DNA of 42,084 nucleotides, taken from positions 8,369-50,452 of the forward strand of contig NZ_LT828553.1 of the NCBI RefSeq assembly GCF_900170035.1, in the 5' to 3' direction. The notes beneath the pieces are model-generated. The model made no database searches. It saw only the letters and a list, made by a program, of their open reading frames with translations, and was not told the origin of the DNA. This DNA comes from Desulfamplus magnetovallimortis (lineage in GTDB: Bacteria; Desulfobacterota; Desulfobacteria; Desulfobacterales; Desulfobacteraceae). The position numbers were made by a program, and so were the translations under genes. Positions 14,782 to 25,347 of this stretch are shown piece after piece (positions within the stretch are counted from its first letter, which is position 1; every line of letters begins with the position of its first letter).

Positions 14782-17700
14782 ATGAAAATCATTATTAAAT
14801 TGGCAACTATTCTTTCCATATTACTATATTCCACAGTCGTTGCTGCACATAACTACGCAGACACGCTTATTGGTAGTGATGGCGCAGAGAGCTTAGGTAA
14901 GTCATCAGTGGAGGAATCACTTACAGGCTCACCTCCCAACCTGGAATCTGTAAGATTATCTGATTATACCTATGTTGTTTTGGGTTTTACAGATAAAACC
15001 ATTGTTGACTCTACAGGTGATGATCTGATTGTGCATTCATCAGCAGATTATGGCTTTGCCGAAGTATTTGTGTTTTCCGAATATGCGGATGAGAGCATGA
15101 CATGGGTTGACTTTTCACAGGCCATCTCTTTTGGCTCTGCAAGGGGGACAACTTCGTTTGATATCGGAAGGCTTGGCATTCAGTCAGTGGTTGCTGTAAA
15201 AATTGAAGGCTTTAATAACAGTCAGATGGATTCTCCAGGTTATGATCTTCAGTACATTGAAATTGCCGGCAACTCTGTGGGGCCTGCGCCCCAGACCCAG
15301 ACAGAAGAATTCGTAACGATATATGGTATTGTCAGCGATTCAACAACTGAATTGCCCATTGAAGGAGCAACCGTATCTGTGACTGGCGGCTCTATTCCTG
15401 CTGGAAGCGCTATTGTTGCAATCACATCGTCACAGGGAGATTATTTTATAGAAAATGTTCCATCGGGAACACTTACCATTGAAACCTCCAAGGATGGTTA
15501 CAAAAGCACAGAGATAACGTTGCCGTTTGCTCCAGGCTCAACAGAGGTAAACTTCATTCTGGAGCCGGAATCTGTATCCCCGTCAGATATTGTCAAAGGT
15601 TATGTGACTGATGCCGAAACAGGCCTGCCCATTGCAGGGGCAGATGTACTTGTTAATGGTGGGATCTTATCGGGCATTACATCAGAAGATGGAGAGTATT
15701 GGATTGAAGGCTTTTCATCAACTGTTGTATCTGTTGAGGTAATTGCTGATGGCTACATAACCCAAACAAAGGAAGAACCCGTACAGGATAATGGCGAACC
15801 ACTTATAATTGATTTTGCCCTTACTCCTGAACCTATAGAGCCACAAACAAGCACCATTAATGGCATTGTTACAGACAAAAGTACAGGTTTACCCCTTGAA
15901 GGTGTTGATGTGAGTATCAATGGAGGCACTCTTTCAACACTTACATCAGACCAGGGTTATTACGTAATTGAAGGCATAACCTCAAGGATTGTGCTTATAA
16001 AAGTTTTTCTTGATGGATATACCGAGCGAACAAGACAGGTGACTCTGACAGAAGGAGCAACATCAACCTTTGACTTTGAACTTGACCGCGAAATTGAGCC
16101 TGTCATAACAGGAAGTATCCGTGGTACTGTTACAGATTCAGATACAGGTGAGCCGCTTGAAGGTGCCGAAATATCTGTGGATAACTATGAATATTCAACC
16201 ACAACATATGTACACTACTTAGTTGATGATGAGTTGCCTGGGGTTACAATTATCACATCAAAGGGCTATTATCTTATTGAGGATATTCCACTTGGCCTTC
16301 ATACTGTTGAGGTTTTCAAGGATGGGTACTCAGATGGCTACATGGAAGTTGAGTTAAAAGCAACAGACAGAGATCCTGTTGTTGACTTTATCCTTGAGCC
16401 TGATAATCCCCAGCCACAAACTGCTAAAATAAGCGGCACTGTAACCGATTCAGTAACAGGTCAGCCCCTTGCAGGGGTTGAGATAACCATGAACGGAGTT
16501 GCACTTTCCCCTCTTACATCTTCCCAAGGTTATTACCAGATTGAAGATGTCCAGCCAGGACAGATCTCTCTTGAGTTTGACCTTGAGGATTACAATAAGG
16601 CTACAAGGCAGTTTACCCTTGAAGCCGGAGAGGAGCGAACACTTAATGTGACTCTTGAACCGGTAGTTGATATAAATACCGGAATAATTGTGGGAAATGT
16701 TATGGATGCTGCAACAGAAGAGCCTCTTGAAATAATGGAGGTAACCCTAAATGGCAACAACTATCCCATGATTTCTGATACAGGCTATTTCATGTTTGAG
16801 GAGCTGCCGCCAGGAACATACCTTGTTGAGGTTTATGTTGATGGTTATGCAAAAGGCTCTATACAACGCTCACTAATATCAGACGAGGTTGTTACAATAA
16901 ATTTCAGGCTTGAAGCAGAAGGAATAACCGAACCTGACACAGGCAGTATCAGAGGTAATGTAACTGATTCAGTAACAGGTCAGCCCCTTGCAGGTGTTTT
17001 GATAACAATGAACGGAGTTCAACTTTCGTCTTTTACATCTTCCCAGGGTTATTACCAGATTGAAGATGTCCAGCCAGGACAGATATCTCTTGAGTTTGAC
17101 CTTGAGGATTACAATAAGGCTACAAGGCAGTTTACCCTTGAAGCCGGAGAGGAGCGAACACTTAATGTGACTCTTGAACCGGTAGTTGATATAAACACCG
17201 GAATAATTGTGGGAGCTGTTGTTGATGATGAAACAGAAGAGCTTCTTTCAGGGATAGAAGTAACCCTCAATAGAAATGATTATCCAATGATTTCTGATAC
17301 AGGATATTTTATTATTGAGGAACTTCCGCCAGGAACATACCTTGTTGAGGTTTTTGTTGATGGTTATAAAAAAGGAACTCAACAGGTGACTATTACAGAA
17401 GAGCTTGTCGCCATTGATTTCAGGCTGGAACCAGAAGAATCAACCGACCCTGTTACAGGCAGTATAAGCGGAACCATAACAGATGATACAACGGGTCAGC
17501 CACTGACAGGAGCAGAGGTTGCTGTTGATGGAACAACACTTTCTGCAAAAACGTCTGCCCAGGGAAGATATCTGATTCAGGGAATTCCCCTTGGAGATTA
17601 TTCTGTAAAGGCATCTCTAACAGGATACTCCTTACAAACAAAATATATCTCTATAACTTCAGATCAACTTCTCACACTTAATTTTCAGATGGAAAAAGAG

Positions 17701-19458
17701 GCCACACTTTCATCTTCTGTACAGGGAAAAGTTGTAGATGCTGCAACCTATGAACCTATTGACGGTGCAGCAATCAAGATTATGTCCCAGAGTACGGTTA
17801 TTGCAGAAACAACTACTTCATCCAGCGGTATTTTTGTTTTGAATGGATTGCCTTCTGGAGCATACTCCGCACAGGTCTCAGCAACAGGATATACAACAAA
17901 AAAGGTGGATCGCATAAATCTTGTCCCCGGAGAATCGGAGACTCACAGAGTCGAGCTTGAATCAAGTGCTCCTAAAATAATAGATCCCATTAAAGTGACA
18001 CCAGAAAAAATTGAAGCTGGAGCAAATCAGGAAGTCACCTTTAATGTGACAGTTTACGACCCTGACGGTGCAAATGACATTACAAGGGTATTCCTTGGCC
18101 ATGAGCTTCTGAAAAACATATTTGGAACAGCCGGAGTTGAAATGACCCGTGTGCAATTGGGAAGTGATGCTACAACCAAAATTGCATATTATCAGTTCAA
18201 AACAACCCTTTTATCTTCTCTGCCTCCACGGGATTATCCTCTCAATGTTGTTGCCCAGGACAAATCAGGTTTTCATGGAGTTAAAACTGTCGATTTCAGC
18301 GTGATACAGAATAAAAGGGAAACCATTGCCTATCTTGAGTCATTTTTAGAAAATGTTAATAATACATTTGAAAATCAGACACTTGTGATATCTGTTAATG
18401 TTGCTCAGAATCTTTTTGGCATTACCTCGTCAACAAGGTCTGCCGGAACAAAATCAGGTTCATCTGCATCTACTACATCTACGTCTAATACATTTGCGTC
18501 TGCATACGGATTATCCAATGCGGAATCTGCTTCTGACTCTTCAGATTTTCTCTATCGGACAGATACACCTGTAACTCCAGGAGCCGAAAAATGCGGAGAC
18601 TGCTATGTTGAGGTGATGATCTACAAGCCGGACGACACTCTCTATAATACAGAACCCTATATTATCTGTGAATCCGAGGATATCACCATAGAAAACGCTG
18701 AATCAGGTGATTGGACATACGAAACCACAAGCCACTGCGCATCATCCCTTGATGTTGAAATTGAGACAAGGGGAGCCGATACAGCAGTTCTTACAGGAAT
18801 TGTAAGGGATTCAAGCAGTGGTAAAAGCGTTGCAGATGCAAGGGTACAATGGAATCTTGGAGGAGAGACATACTCATCTGATGACGGCTATTTTTCTACT
18901 GTTGTTGTTGCAGGAGAAGGACTTATTACAACTTCACTTGAAGATTACCTTACAAACCTTAAAAGTAGGGTTGTTCTCACATCAGGGGAGACAAAAAAAA
19001 TTCAGATAACAATTGCTCCTGAAAACTCATCTAATGAAAGTGTTCCTGATACACCGGCTGTGGAGGAAATATCCTCTCCACTGGCATATCCGGATCCATA
19101 TTACCAGCCATTTGCAGCAGGGGTTATTGATTCCAATCTTGTTCTTTCAGCAAATTTTCCACCCTATGAATCAAGTGTATGGATTTATCTTGGAATTACA
19201 ACCGATCTCCCGGGACTGAACTCATATATATTTCTTTTTGACAGCAATAACGGCCTTGCCCCAATGACCGGCACTCCGGTTGCCTGGCGTGAGGGTGCAG
19301 GGTGCTGTAAATGGCAGCAGGATGATCAAATTTTGACATTTCCTGTGGATCTACTTCCCAAGGGAAATTATGTTTTTTATTCTCTTGTTACGGCAGAACC
19401 AGATGGAATGCCAACCTTTGACCTGCGTTACTTTACCCTTGATTTAACGTCAGATTAA
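14782..19458 (+). CDS. Giant exported protein with eleven carboxypeptidase-regulatory repeats
   Basis: 1558 residues. The start at 14782 is chosen because CGGGAG lies 8 bases upstream and it gives a clean signal peptide (MKIIIKLATILSILLYSTVV, then AA|H). An N-terminal domain about 20-175 carries LGFTDKTIVDSTGDDLIV, seen in many surface proteins. About ten CarboxypepD_reg-like beta-sandwich repeats run from about 180 to 1060 with the pattern GxVTDxxTGxPLxGAxV…GYYxIE…DGY. Then come an Ig-like region, a Thr/Ser linker, an eleventh repeat about 1340-1420 and a distinct C-terminal domain. Repeats 5-6 and 7-8 come from a recent internal duplication. It is probably an adhesin or surface stalk. No catalytic carboxypeptidase domain is present, and no sorting signal is recognised. 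Confidence 0.85.
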   Translation: MKIIIKLATILSILLYSTVVAAHNYADTLIGSDGAESLGKSSVEESLTGSPPNLESVRLSDYTYVVLGFTDKTIVDSTGDDLIVHSSADYGFAEVFVFSEYADESMTWVDFSQAISFGSARGTTSFDIGRLGIQSVVAVKIEGFNNSQMDSPGYDLQYIEIAGNSVGPAPQTQTEEFVTIYGIVSDSTTELPIEGATVSVTGGSIPAGSAIVAITSSQGDYFIENVPSGTLTIETSKDGYKSTEITLPFAPGSTEVNFILEPESVSPSDIVKGYVTDAETGLPIAGADVLVNGGILSGITSEDGEYWIEGFSSTVVSVEVIADGYITQTKEEPVQDNGEPLIIDFALTPEPIEPQTSTINGIVTDKSTGLPLEGVDVSINGGTLSTLTSDQGYYVIEGITSRIVLIKVFLDGYTERTRQVTLTEGATSTFDFELDREIEPVITGSIRGTVTDSDTGEPLEGAEISVDNYEYSTTTYVHYLVDDELPGVTIITSKGYYLIEDIPLGLHTVEVFKDGYSDGYMEVELKATDRDPVVDFILEPDNPQPQTAKISGTVTDSVTGQPLAGVEITMNGVALSPLTSSQGYYQIEDVQPGQISLEFDLEDYNKATRQFTLEAGEERTLNVTLEPVVDINTGIIVGNVMDAATEEPLEIMEVTLNGNNYPMISDTGYFMFEELPPGTYLVEVYVDGYAKGSIQRSLISDEVVTINFRLEAEGITEPDTGSIRGNVTDSVTGQPLAGVLITMNGVQLSSFTSSQGYYQIEDVQPGQISLEFDLEDYNKATRQFTLEAGEERTLNVTLEPVVDINTGIIVGAVVDDETEELLSGIEVTLNRNDYPMISDTGYFIIEELPPGTYLVEVFVDGYKKGTQQVTITEELVAIDFRLEPEESTDPVTGSISGTITDDTTGQPLTGAEVAVDGTTLSAKTSAQGRYLIQGIPLGDYSVKASLTGYSLQTKYISITSDQLLTLNFQMEKEATLSSSVQGKVVDAATYEPIDGAAIKIMSQSTVIAETTTSSSGIFVLNGLPSGAYSAQVSATGYTTKKVDRINLVPGESETHRVELESSAPKIIDPIKVTPEKIEAGANQEVTFNVTVYDPDGANDITRVFLGHELLKNIFGTAGVEMTRVQLGSDATTKIAYYQFKTTLLSSLPPRDYPLNVVAQDKSGFHGVKTVDFSVIQNKRETIAYLESFLENVNNTFENQTLVISVNVAQNLFGITSSTRSAGTKSGSSASTTSTSNTFASAYGLSNAESASDSSDFLYRTDTPVTPGAEKCGDCYVEVMIYKPDDTLYNTEPYIICESEDITIENAESGDWTYETTSHCASSLDVEIETRGADTAVLTGIVRDSSSGKSVADARVQWNLGGETYSSDDGYFSTVVVAGEGLITTSLEDYLTNLKSRVVLTSGETKKIQITIAPENSSNESVPDTPAVEEISSPLAYPDPYYQPFAAGVIDSNLVLSANFPPYESSVWIYLGITTDLPGLNSYIFLFDSNNGLAPMTGTPVAWREGAGCCKWQQDDQILTFPVDLLPKGNYVFYSLVTAEPDGMPTFDLRYFTLDLTSD
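16441..17213 (+). repeat. Near-identical internal duplication (offset 519 bp)
   Basis: Positions 16441-16694 and 16960-17213 are nearly identical at the DNA level, with long stretches from about 16523 and 17042 differing at only a few bases. The similarity fades but continues in the next repeat pair. The 519-bp offset equals two beta-sandwich repeats (173 residues), so the unit of duplication was a repeat pair. Confidence 0.85.
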
Positions 19459-19548
19459 AAGGGTGGATAATTTGACATCTTTCACATCGTTCCAGAACAT
19501 AAAGGATATGTTTATTTGTAATGAAAATTTATGTGGGAGGATAAACAA

Positions 19549-19800
19549 ATGAATACGAAATTAACCTTAAGCTTAGACAAAGATGTCATAGAGCAAGCAA
19601 GGCAGTATGCACACGCCAAACAACAGAGTTTATCACTGCTTGTTGAAAATTATTTTCGTTTTTTGATCCATAAGAGAGATTCTGTAAAAGCCTCTGAAAT
19701 TTCAGCAACTGTCCAAGAATTATCTGGAATTATTAACCTTGACTCCAAAGATGATATTCGTGAAGAGTACACTGACTACTTGCTGGAAAAGTACAACTGA
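19549..19800 (+). CDS. DUF6364-like antitoxin
   Basis: An 83-residue protein starting MNTKLTLSLDKDVIEQA, the signature of DUF6364-type antitoxins with an N-terminal ribbon-helix-helix-like DNA-binding segment. The start at 19549 is preferred over the in-frame ATG at 19531 because GGGAGG lies between them, 8 bases before it. The C-terminal half, acidic and polar, would wrap the toxin. The stop overlaps the toxin start as ATGA, so the two are translationally coupled. A perfect TTGACA lies at 19472-19477, but the -10 at the right distance (GAACAT) is poor. Antitoxins of this sort usually repress their own operon. Confidence 0.8.
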   Translation: MNTKLTLSLDKDVIEQARQYAHAKQQSLSLLVENYFRFLIHKRDSVKASEISATVQELSGIINLDSKDDIREEYTDYLLEKYN

Positions 19801-20237
19801 TGACATTATTGTTTCTTGATACTGATATAATCATGGATGTATTTGCAGAACGTGACCCTTTTTATGACGCTGCTGCTGCACTCTTGACTATTATAGAAAA
19901 TAAGCAAGTTTTTGGATGTACATCATCCCTCATCTTTTCAAATCTTTACTACGTTCTTCGCCGATTACGTGATAAGACAATAGCTATCAGGTCACTTAAG
20001 AAATTATATGGTCTGCTTCATATTTTGCCTGTTGAAAAAAAGAATATAGAATTTGCGTTGCAATCTGATTTTACCGACTTTGAAGATGCAATACAGTATC
20101 ATACTGCTGTACAAAATGGCGTAACTCATTTAATCACTCGAAACATCAAAGATTATAAAGCCGCTGACAGATCTATTGTAACTATTTGTACAGCAGATGA
20201 TTATATAAAAATTAGAGATGCTTCACAAAATACATGA
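19800..20237 (+). CDS. PIN-domain toxin (VapC-like)
   Basis: A 145-residue PIN-domain ribonuclease, the toxin partner of the gene it overlaps by one base. Acidic active-site candidates are D7 (LFLDTDIIMDVF), E95/D96 (DFEDAIQY) and D118 (TRNIKDYK), at the usual spacing. The third motif reads TRN rather than TRD, which is common in this subgroup. Length and motifs are complete, so it should be active when free of antitoxin. RNA targets of such toxins (tRNA or rRNA in characterised members) cannot be told from sequence. The pair sits alone between two giant surface-protein genes. Confidence 0.85.
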   Translation: MTLLFLDTDIIMDVFAERDPFYDAAAALLTIIENKQVFGCTSSLIFSNLYYVLRRLRDKTIAIRSLKKLYGLLHILPVEKKNIEFALQSDFTDFEDAIQYHTAVQNGVTHLITRNIKDYKAADRSIVTICTADDYIKIRDASQNT

Positions 20238-20566
20238 TTTTTGAAATTAGACGAAAATAATTTGTCACTCAAGCCACCAAATCAATATATACTTATGAGA
20301 TGGAATCTCTTTCAAAATAGCAAAAAAAAAGAGGAAATCGTCTGGGTCAGGCTTTACGGGATAAAAAATCCTGGCTCTCAGATTCAGACCAGATTCAATA
20401 TATCCCCAAAAAGTATAACTTTTCAGAAAAGTATTTTTTTTGCTCAAATAAATTAGTATAGATAACAGATGGTTATACTTTTTCATTCTCAATTTACTTA
20501 TCTGGAATACTATAAATAGAATGTCAATTTTGAGTAATAACCACAAAACAGCAAGGGAGGATGATT
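20238..20566. other. Gene-free spacer with a long-range inverted repeat
   Basis: No gene is supported. AAAAAGTATAAC (20408-20419) and GTTATACTTTTT (20472-20483) are exact complements 52 bases apart, perhaps the ends of a small element or a large hairpin upstream of the protease gene. Short open frames on both strands here lack ribosome binding sites. Confidence 0.5.
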
Positions 20567-23500
20567 ATGAAAAGCAGACTATTTTCAAATATCCCTGAAA
20601 AAAATGATCACGGCTTTTACAAAAAAGCTATTTTTATCTTTATGCACTTTTCTATCCTCCATTTTCTGCTCTTTTCATCCTTTTGCCTGTTCCAGCCATC
20701 CCCCCTCTTTGCATCGGAATTATATCAATATCAATCCATGTTTCCCTCACTTCAGCAACCCTGGTATTTCCAGCAGCCAATGTCTGTAGTTGCAACAGGC
20801 AACGGCAATCTTCTTGTTGCAGATACCGGCAATAACAGGATTGTAAAGTTCAACCCTGATGGCCAGATGATTACCACATGGGGAAAATATGGTCATGGTG
20901 ATGGTGAATTTGATACTCCTTCGGCCATTGCAGTTGACAGTAATGGAAATGTCTATGTTCTGGATTGCGCTTTTGAGAAAAACAGGCTTATTAAATTTGA
21001 TCAGTACGGAAATTTTATTTTTTCACGGGACAGAGGAGAAAGTACTGACCAGGGAAAATTCTTTTTTTCATCCAGTCACAGCAATATTGCTGTTTCCCAT
21101 GATAATATAATTTATATTTCAGACACAAATAACAACAGGATTCAGAAATTTACGGTTGATGGTTCATTTCTGGGATATATTGACACCCTTTCCGGAAATT
21201 GCACTTCTGATTGTCAACTCTATTTCCCATCCCGCATGGTTTTTGATTCTTCCGGTAATCTTTTTGTGCTTCACAGAAATTCGTTTGGAAAAGAGAAAAA
21301 TATTGTTGTGAAACTATCTTCATCAGATGAATATATATTATCATTTGAAATTGAGTCTGACATTGACTCTGAAGTCTATTCTGATGATTCGTCATCCATT
21401 GCTAATCTTGCCGGAATGGCAATTGATGAAAATGATAATTTATATATCTCAGATGCTACCGACCACAGGATCCTCTCTTATTCCTCCGAAGGTCTTTATC
21501 TTGGCACAATTGGCAGTAAAGGCTCAGGAAAGGGACAGTTTAATGCTCCTTATGGACTTTGTTTTGGAAAAGATGGAAAGCTTTACGTTGCTGACAGGGA
21601 CAACAACAGAATAGAAAAATTCAGCAGGGAAAAGCTGTTTGTCAATTCATGGTCAAGCAATGGAACTGAACCTGGAATGTTTAATAAACCTTCAGGGATT
21701 GCCGTTGATATCGCCGGTAATGTTTTTATAGCAGACAGAAAAAATCACAGGGTTCAAAAATTAGATGCAAATGGCAATGTTCTGATGATTATCGGCGAAA
21801 AGGGAGAAGAAAACGGAAAATTCAATTCCCCGTCCAACGTAGATGTTGATCAAACAGGTAATATTTATGTGGCAGATAGCTGGAACAACAGAATACAAAA
21901 ATTTGATTCTCAAGGTAACTTTATTGCCACATGGGGCAATATATATGAACACTTCGGAGAAGGGAATGGAGAGTTAAAAGCTCCTGTTGGTATAGCAGCG
22001 GATTCAATGGATAACCTGTACGTTGCGGATTTTGGAAATGCAAGGATACAGAAATTTACTTCAGATGGTCTGTTTGTCTCTCAATGGGGCACCGCATGTC
22101 ATGATAATGGCATGGATGATATCTGTTTTTACGATATAGAAGATATTGCAGTTGACTCTTCAGGCAATGTCTATGTTTCTGATTCCAGTGATGAATTTGA
22201 TAATAGTAATACATATGATCATGCCCACAGAATTCAAAAATTTTCACCTGACGGGGAACTTCTTGCCACCATTGGCGCTTATGGCTCCGATGACGGTCAA
22301 CTAAACTACCCGTTTGGCATTGATGTTGACGACAATGGAAATATCTATGTTGCTGATTCCCGTAATTACAGGATACAGAAATTCAGCTCCAGCGGTGAAT
22401 TTCTGGGAACTGTGGGAGAGTTCGGTGCAGGCCCGGGACAATTTATGCTCCCCTATGATGTTGCCACAGGCAAAGATGGCAAACTCTTTGTTGTGGACTC
22501 TTTTACAAACACAGTACAGGTGTTTGATACTTTTACCTATGATGATTCAACAGCTCCAGATACAGCACCTGATGCCTCTCCTTCTGCATCAGATGGCTCT
22601 CCTGTAATCAAAAAAAAGGCACTGATTGTAGCAGGTGGCGGTCCATACACCGGAAACACCCTTTGGGACACCACAAGAAGCTGTGCCAACTTTGCATACA
22701 GAACCCTTCGCCATAAAGGATTTGCAAAAAAAGACATATACTATCTTTGCGATGATGACGGGCTTGATCTGGACGGGAATGGAATTTTTGATGATATTTA
22801 CGCCAAACCAGGAAATGATATCATTGAAAGCATTATAACTGAGAGTGCCCTTGATGCTGATGAGTTTCTTATCTACTTTGTTGATCACGGAGGTGACCTG
22901 ACATTTTCCTTAGATGGCACAACAAATCTTGTGGCAGAATCCCTTGATCAGTGGCTTGACACCTATGAATCTGGCTCTTCCGGCAAATCAACACTTGTTT
23001 ACGATGCCTGCCAGTCAGGAAGTTTTATCTCGAAAATGACACCCGATTCCACCGGAAGCAGAACGGTTATAACAAGTGCAGGCCAGGATGAGTATGCCTA
23101 TTTTGTCAGTGCCGGAACAATATCCTTTTCAGAGTATTTCTGGTCATCAATTTTCAATGGAAATAATCTTGCCACCTCATTCAGGCAGGCATCAGGCGGA
23201 ATAACCCTGCTTGATCTCTCCCAGACTCCGGAACTTGATGCCAATGGCAATAGTATCTCAAATGAGGATGAGGATTATACCTTTTGCCTTGCACTTGACT
23301 CTGTTTTCAGTGGAAAAAACGGCCAGGGCACTGCAAATTCATCTTCAGGTGATATTCCTGTAATAGGGGATGCTGATACCGTAACCCTTGTTGATAAGTC
23401 AGGTCAGGCAATTATTAAAGCCAGCGGAGTTTTTGATAATGATGGCATTGAACGGGTTTGGGCAACCATCATTCCGCCGGATTATATACCTTCGGATCCT

Positions 23501-25324
23501 GATATACCTGTCACGGATCTGCCGGAAATTGAACTTTTGCCTGTTTTGACTGATATTGATAGTACTTCAGGAGGCAGCCAGGATAGGGCAACAGTATATA
23601 CATCAGGAAGCAACCAGGGCTCTGGAACAGGATATACATCAGGAAGCTGGCAGGCACTTTACAATGGGTTTACAAAATCAGGAATATATCGGGTTACCAT
23701 ATATGCAAGGGATGTAAAGGGGAACAGTGCAGTTCCTGTTACAGCAGCTTTTGTAACCGATACTGAATCACTTCCAAAGGCTTTGGTTGTCACAACAGAT
23801 TCGGATAATCCATCCCGTACTTCCATCTATAAATCCCTTGGAGATCAGGCTGAAAATGCACTTATGGTACAGGGCTTTTCCCAAGATAGAATCTATTCTA
23901 TGCACGCCCCTTCATACAGTGATCTTACATCTGCAATTACATCCTGGGCATCTGACACCCATGATCTTATTATATTTATTGTGGGAGATGGCACTGCTTC
24001 AGGAGTAAACCTTAACAGCTCTCTTCAATCCGGAACTCAAGATGAAGGTGTCGGTGAAAACGAAGAAAATTATGACGATGACGATGGGAACGATGAATCT
24101 CAGGTGGATGGGGAAAACATATCTCCGTCAGCCTTAAAAAGTCTTCTGGATCAATATCAGAGTTTAACTGGAGGTAATGTAAATGTGGTTATTGATGCTG
24201 ACTTTTCAGGTCAATTTTTAAAAGGAGTTGCAGATTCCTCAGAAATATCCGGTAACTTGCAAAGGATTATTGTTTCAAGCACAACCGAAACAGGTAAAGC
24301 CTCTTTTGAAAGTCAGGGGCTTTCATCCTTCAGCAGCTATTTCTGGAATTCTGTACTTAAAGGCTCCAATCTTTGGGATGCTTTTTTATCATCAATGAAT
24401 GCTGTCTCCTACCTTAGCCAATCTCTTGTTATCCTTGGCCTTTCCAATGAAATCCAGACTCCTCTGATTGACGATAATGGCAATGGTATAGGCAACGAAG
24501 ATTATGAAGGGCTTAATGCAAAAAATCAACATATTGGCCTTGGAATAATTACAGGAGCTGATCACTTTGCAACAGGTAATATTGAGAAATCAATTATCCT
24601 TGATGGTGATATATCTGCAATGCTTGCTGTTGATGAAATAAATACAACCGCAGATGTCATAAAAGTATGGGCAGTTATAACTCCGCCAGTTGATTCCGCC
24701 ATGATGCAGCAGAATCAGGAGATATCTGAAACACTTTCTCTTCCGATTGTCTATCTTCTGCCTGCCGGAAATGGCAAATATCAATGGATGTACAGCGGTT
24801 TTGATGTTGCAGGGACATACTATACAGACTATTATCTTCTTGATTCATCAGGAACTGTCTCATTCATCGGCAGAAGCATAATCAGTCAGACAGTGGTACC
24901 GGAATCCACCTCTTTTCAGGTTGTTCAGGGAGGCGATTCTTTGGTGACAGCATATGTTGATGCAGATGAGCTTGTGACTCTGAATCTGATGACATATCTT
25001 GAACCGGAAATCAGGAAAAATGTGGTGCATGAGTGGCTTGTGTTGGCAACAGGTAATCTTGAAGGCAATATCTCATTTTATCTTTTTTCTCCTTCCGGTA
25101 TTGCTTCAGTACCATTAAGCAATGGGATTTTTTCAGATCACGCCTTTCCCTTTGATCACTTCCGTAATTACACAAATTTTGCTACCCTGACCCTGAATTC
25201 CATAGGGATTGCTTCCGGAGAGTTCCTTGCTTATGCCTATGCGTACAGTTTAAAGGAGGATGTTACAGATATCTTTGATCTTGATGTGGTGTTTCACAAC
25301 TGTGTGATTGTATTTGCAAAGTGA
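20567..25324 (+). CDS. Exported NHL-propeller protein with one active-looking and one dead legumain-like domain
   Basis: About 1585 residues. ATG 20567 is chosen because AGGGAGG directly abuts the ATG at 20561 and is correctly spaced for 20567. The signal sequence is about 15-50, ending PSPLFA. Residues about 55-660 are NHL repeats (ADTGNNRIVKF type), probably two propellers. Then comes a clan CD peptidase domain (about 682-930) with VDHGGD (H774) and YDACQSGSF (C815), like legumain (C13). A module with RVWATIIPPD follows, then a second caspase-like domain about 1070-1310 in which the His and Cys positions read VGDGT (D1141) and IDADFSGQF (D1212), so it should be inactive. A second VWAVITPP module and a beta-rich C-terminus end the protein. 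A PorV/FadL-like gene follows 23 bp downstream. Substrate unknown. Confidence 0.85.
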   Translation: MKSRLFSNIPEKNDHGFYKKAIFIFMHFSILHFLLFSSFCLFQPSPLFASELYQYQSMFPSLQQPWYFQQPMSVVATGNGNLLVADTGNNRIVKFNPDGQMITTWGKYGHGDGEFDTPSAIAVDSNGNVYVLDCAFEKNRLIKFDQYGNFIFSRDRGESTDQGKFFFSSSHSNIAVSHDNIIYISDTNNNRIQKFTVDGSFLGYIDTLSGNCTSDCQLYFPSRMVFDSSGNLFVLHRNSFGKEKNIVVKLSSSDEYILSFEIESDIDSEVYSDDSSSIANLAGMAIDENDNLYISDATDHRILSYSSEGLYLGTIGSKGSGKGQFNAPYGLCFGKDGKLYVADRDNNRIEKFSREKLFVNSWSSNGTEPGMFNKPSGIAVDIAGNVFIADRKNHRVQKLDANGNVLMIIGEKGEENGKFNSPSNVDVDQTGNIYVADSWNNRIQKFDSQGNFIATWGNIYEHFGEGNGELKAPVGIAADSMDNLYVADFGNARIQKFTSDGLFVSQWGTACHDNGMDDICFYDIEDIAVDSSGNVYVSDSSDEFDNSNTYDHAHRIQKFSPDGELLATIGAYGSDDGQLNYPFGIDVDDNGNIYVADSRNYRIQKFSSSGEFLGTVGEFGAGPGQFMLPYDVATGKDGKLFVVDSFTNTVQVFDTFTYDDSTAPDTAPDASPSASDGSPVIKKKALIVAGGGPYTGNTLWDTTRSCANFAYRTLRHKGFAKKDIYYLCDDDGLDLDGNGIFDDIYAKPGNDIIESIITESALDADEFLIYFVDHGGDLTFSLDGTTNLVAESLDQWLDTYESGSSGKSTLVYDACQSGSFISKMTPDSTGSRTVITSAGQDEYAYFVSAGTISFSEYFWSSIFNGNNLATSFRQASGGITLLDLSQTPELDANGNSISNEDEDYTFCLALDSVFSGKNGQGTANSSSGDIPVIGDADTVTLVDKSGQAIIKASGVFDNDGIERVWATIIPPDYIPSDPDIPVTDLPEIELLPVLTDIDSTSGGSQDRATVYTSGSNQGSGTGYTSGSWQALYNGFTKSGIYRVTIYARDVKGNSAVPVTAAFVTDTESLPKALVVTTDSDNPSRTSIYKSLGDQAENALMVQGFSQDRIYSMHAPSYSDLTSAITSWASDTHDLIIFIVGDGTASGVNLNSSLQSGTQDEGVGENEENYDDDDGNDESQVDGENISPSALKSLLDQYQSLTGGNVNVVIDADFSGQFLKGVADSSEISGNLQRIIVSSTTETGKASFESQGLSSFSSYFWNSVLKGSNLWDAFLSSMNAVSYLSQSLVILGLSNEIQTPLIDDNGNGIGNEDYEGLNAKNQHIGLGIITGADHFATGNIEKSIILDGDISAMLAVDEINTTADVIKVWAVITPPVDSAMMQQNQEISETLSLPIVYLLPAGNGKYQWMYSGFDVAGTYYTDYYLLDSSGTVSFIGRSIISQTVVPESTSFQVVQGGDSLVTAYVDADELVTLNLMTYLEPEIRKNVVHEWLVLATGNLEGNISFYLFSPSGIASVPLSNGIFSDHAFPFDHFRNYTNFATLTLNSIGIASGEFLAYAYAYSLKEDVTDIFDLDVVFHNCVIVFAK

Positions 25325-25347
25325 TGTTAATCATGGGAGGAGGAGTC

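Noticed and set aside
20265-20546. 93-codon minus-strand frame upstream of the first protease gene
   Set aside because: No ribosome binding site, composition follows AT-rich spacer, no family resemblance.
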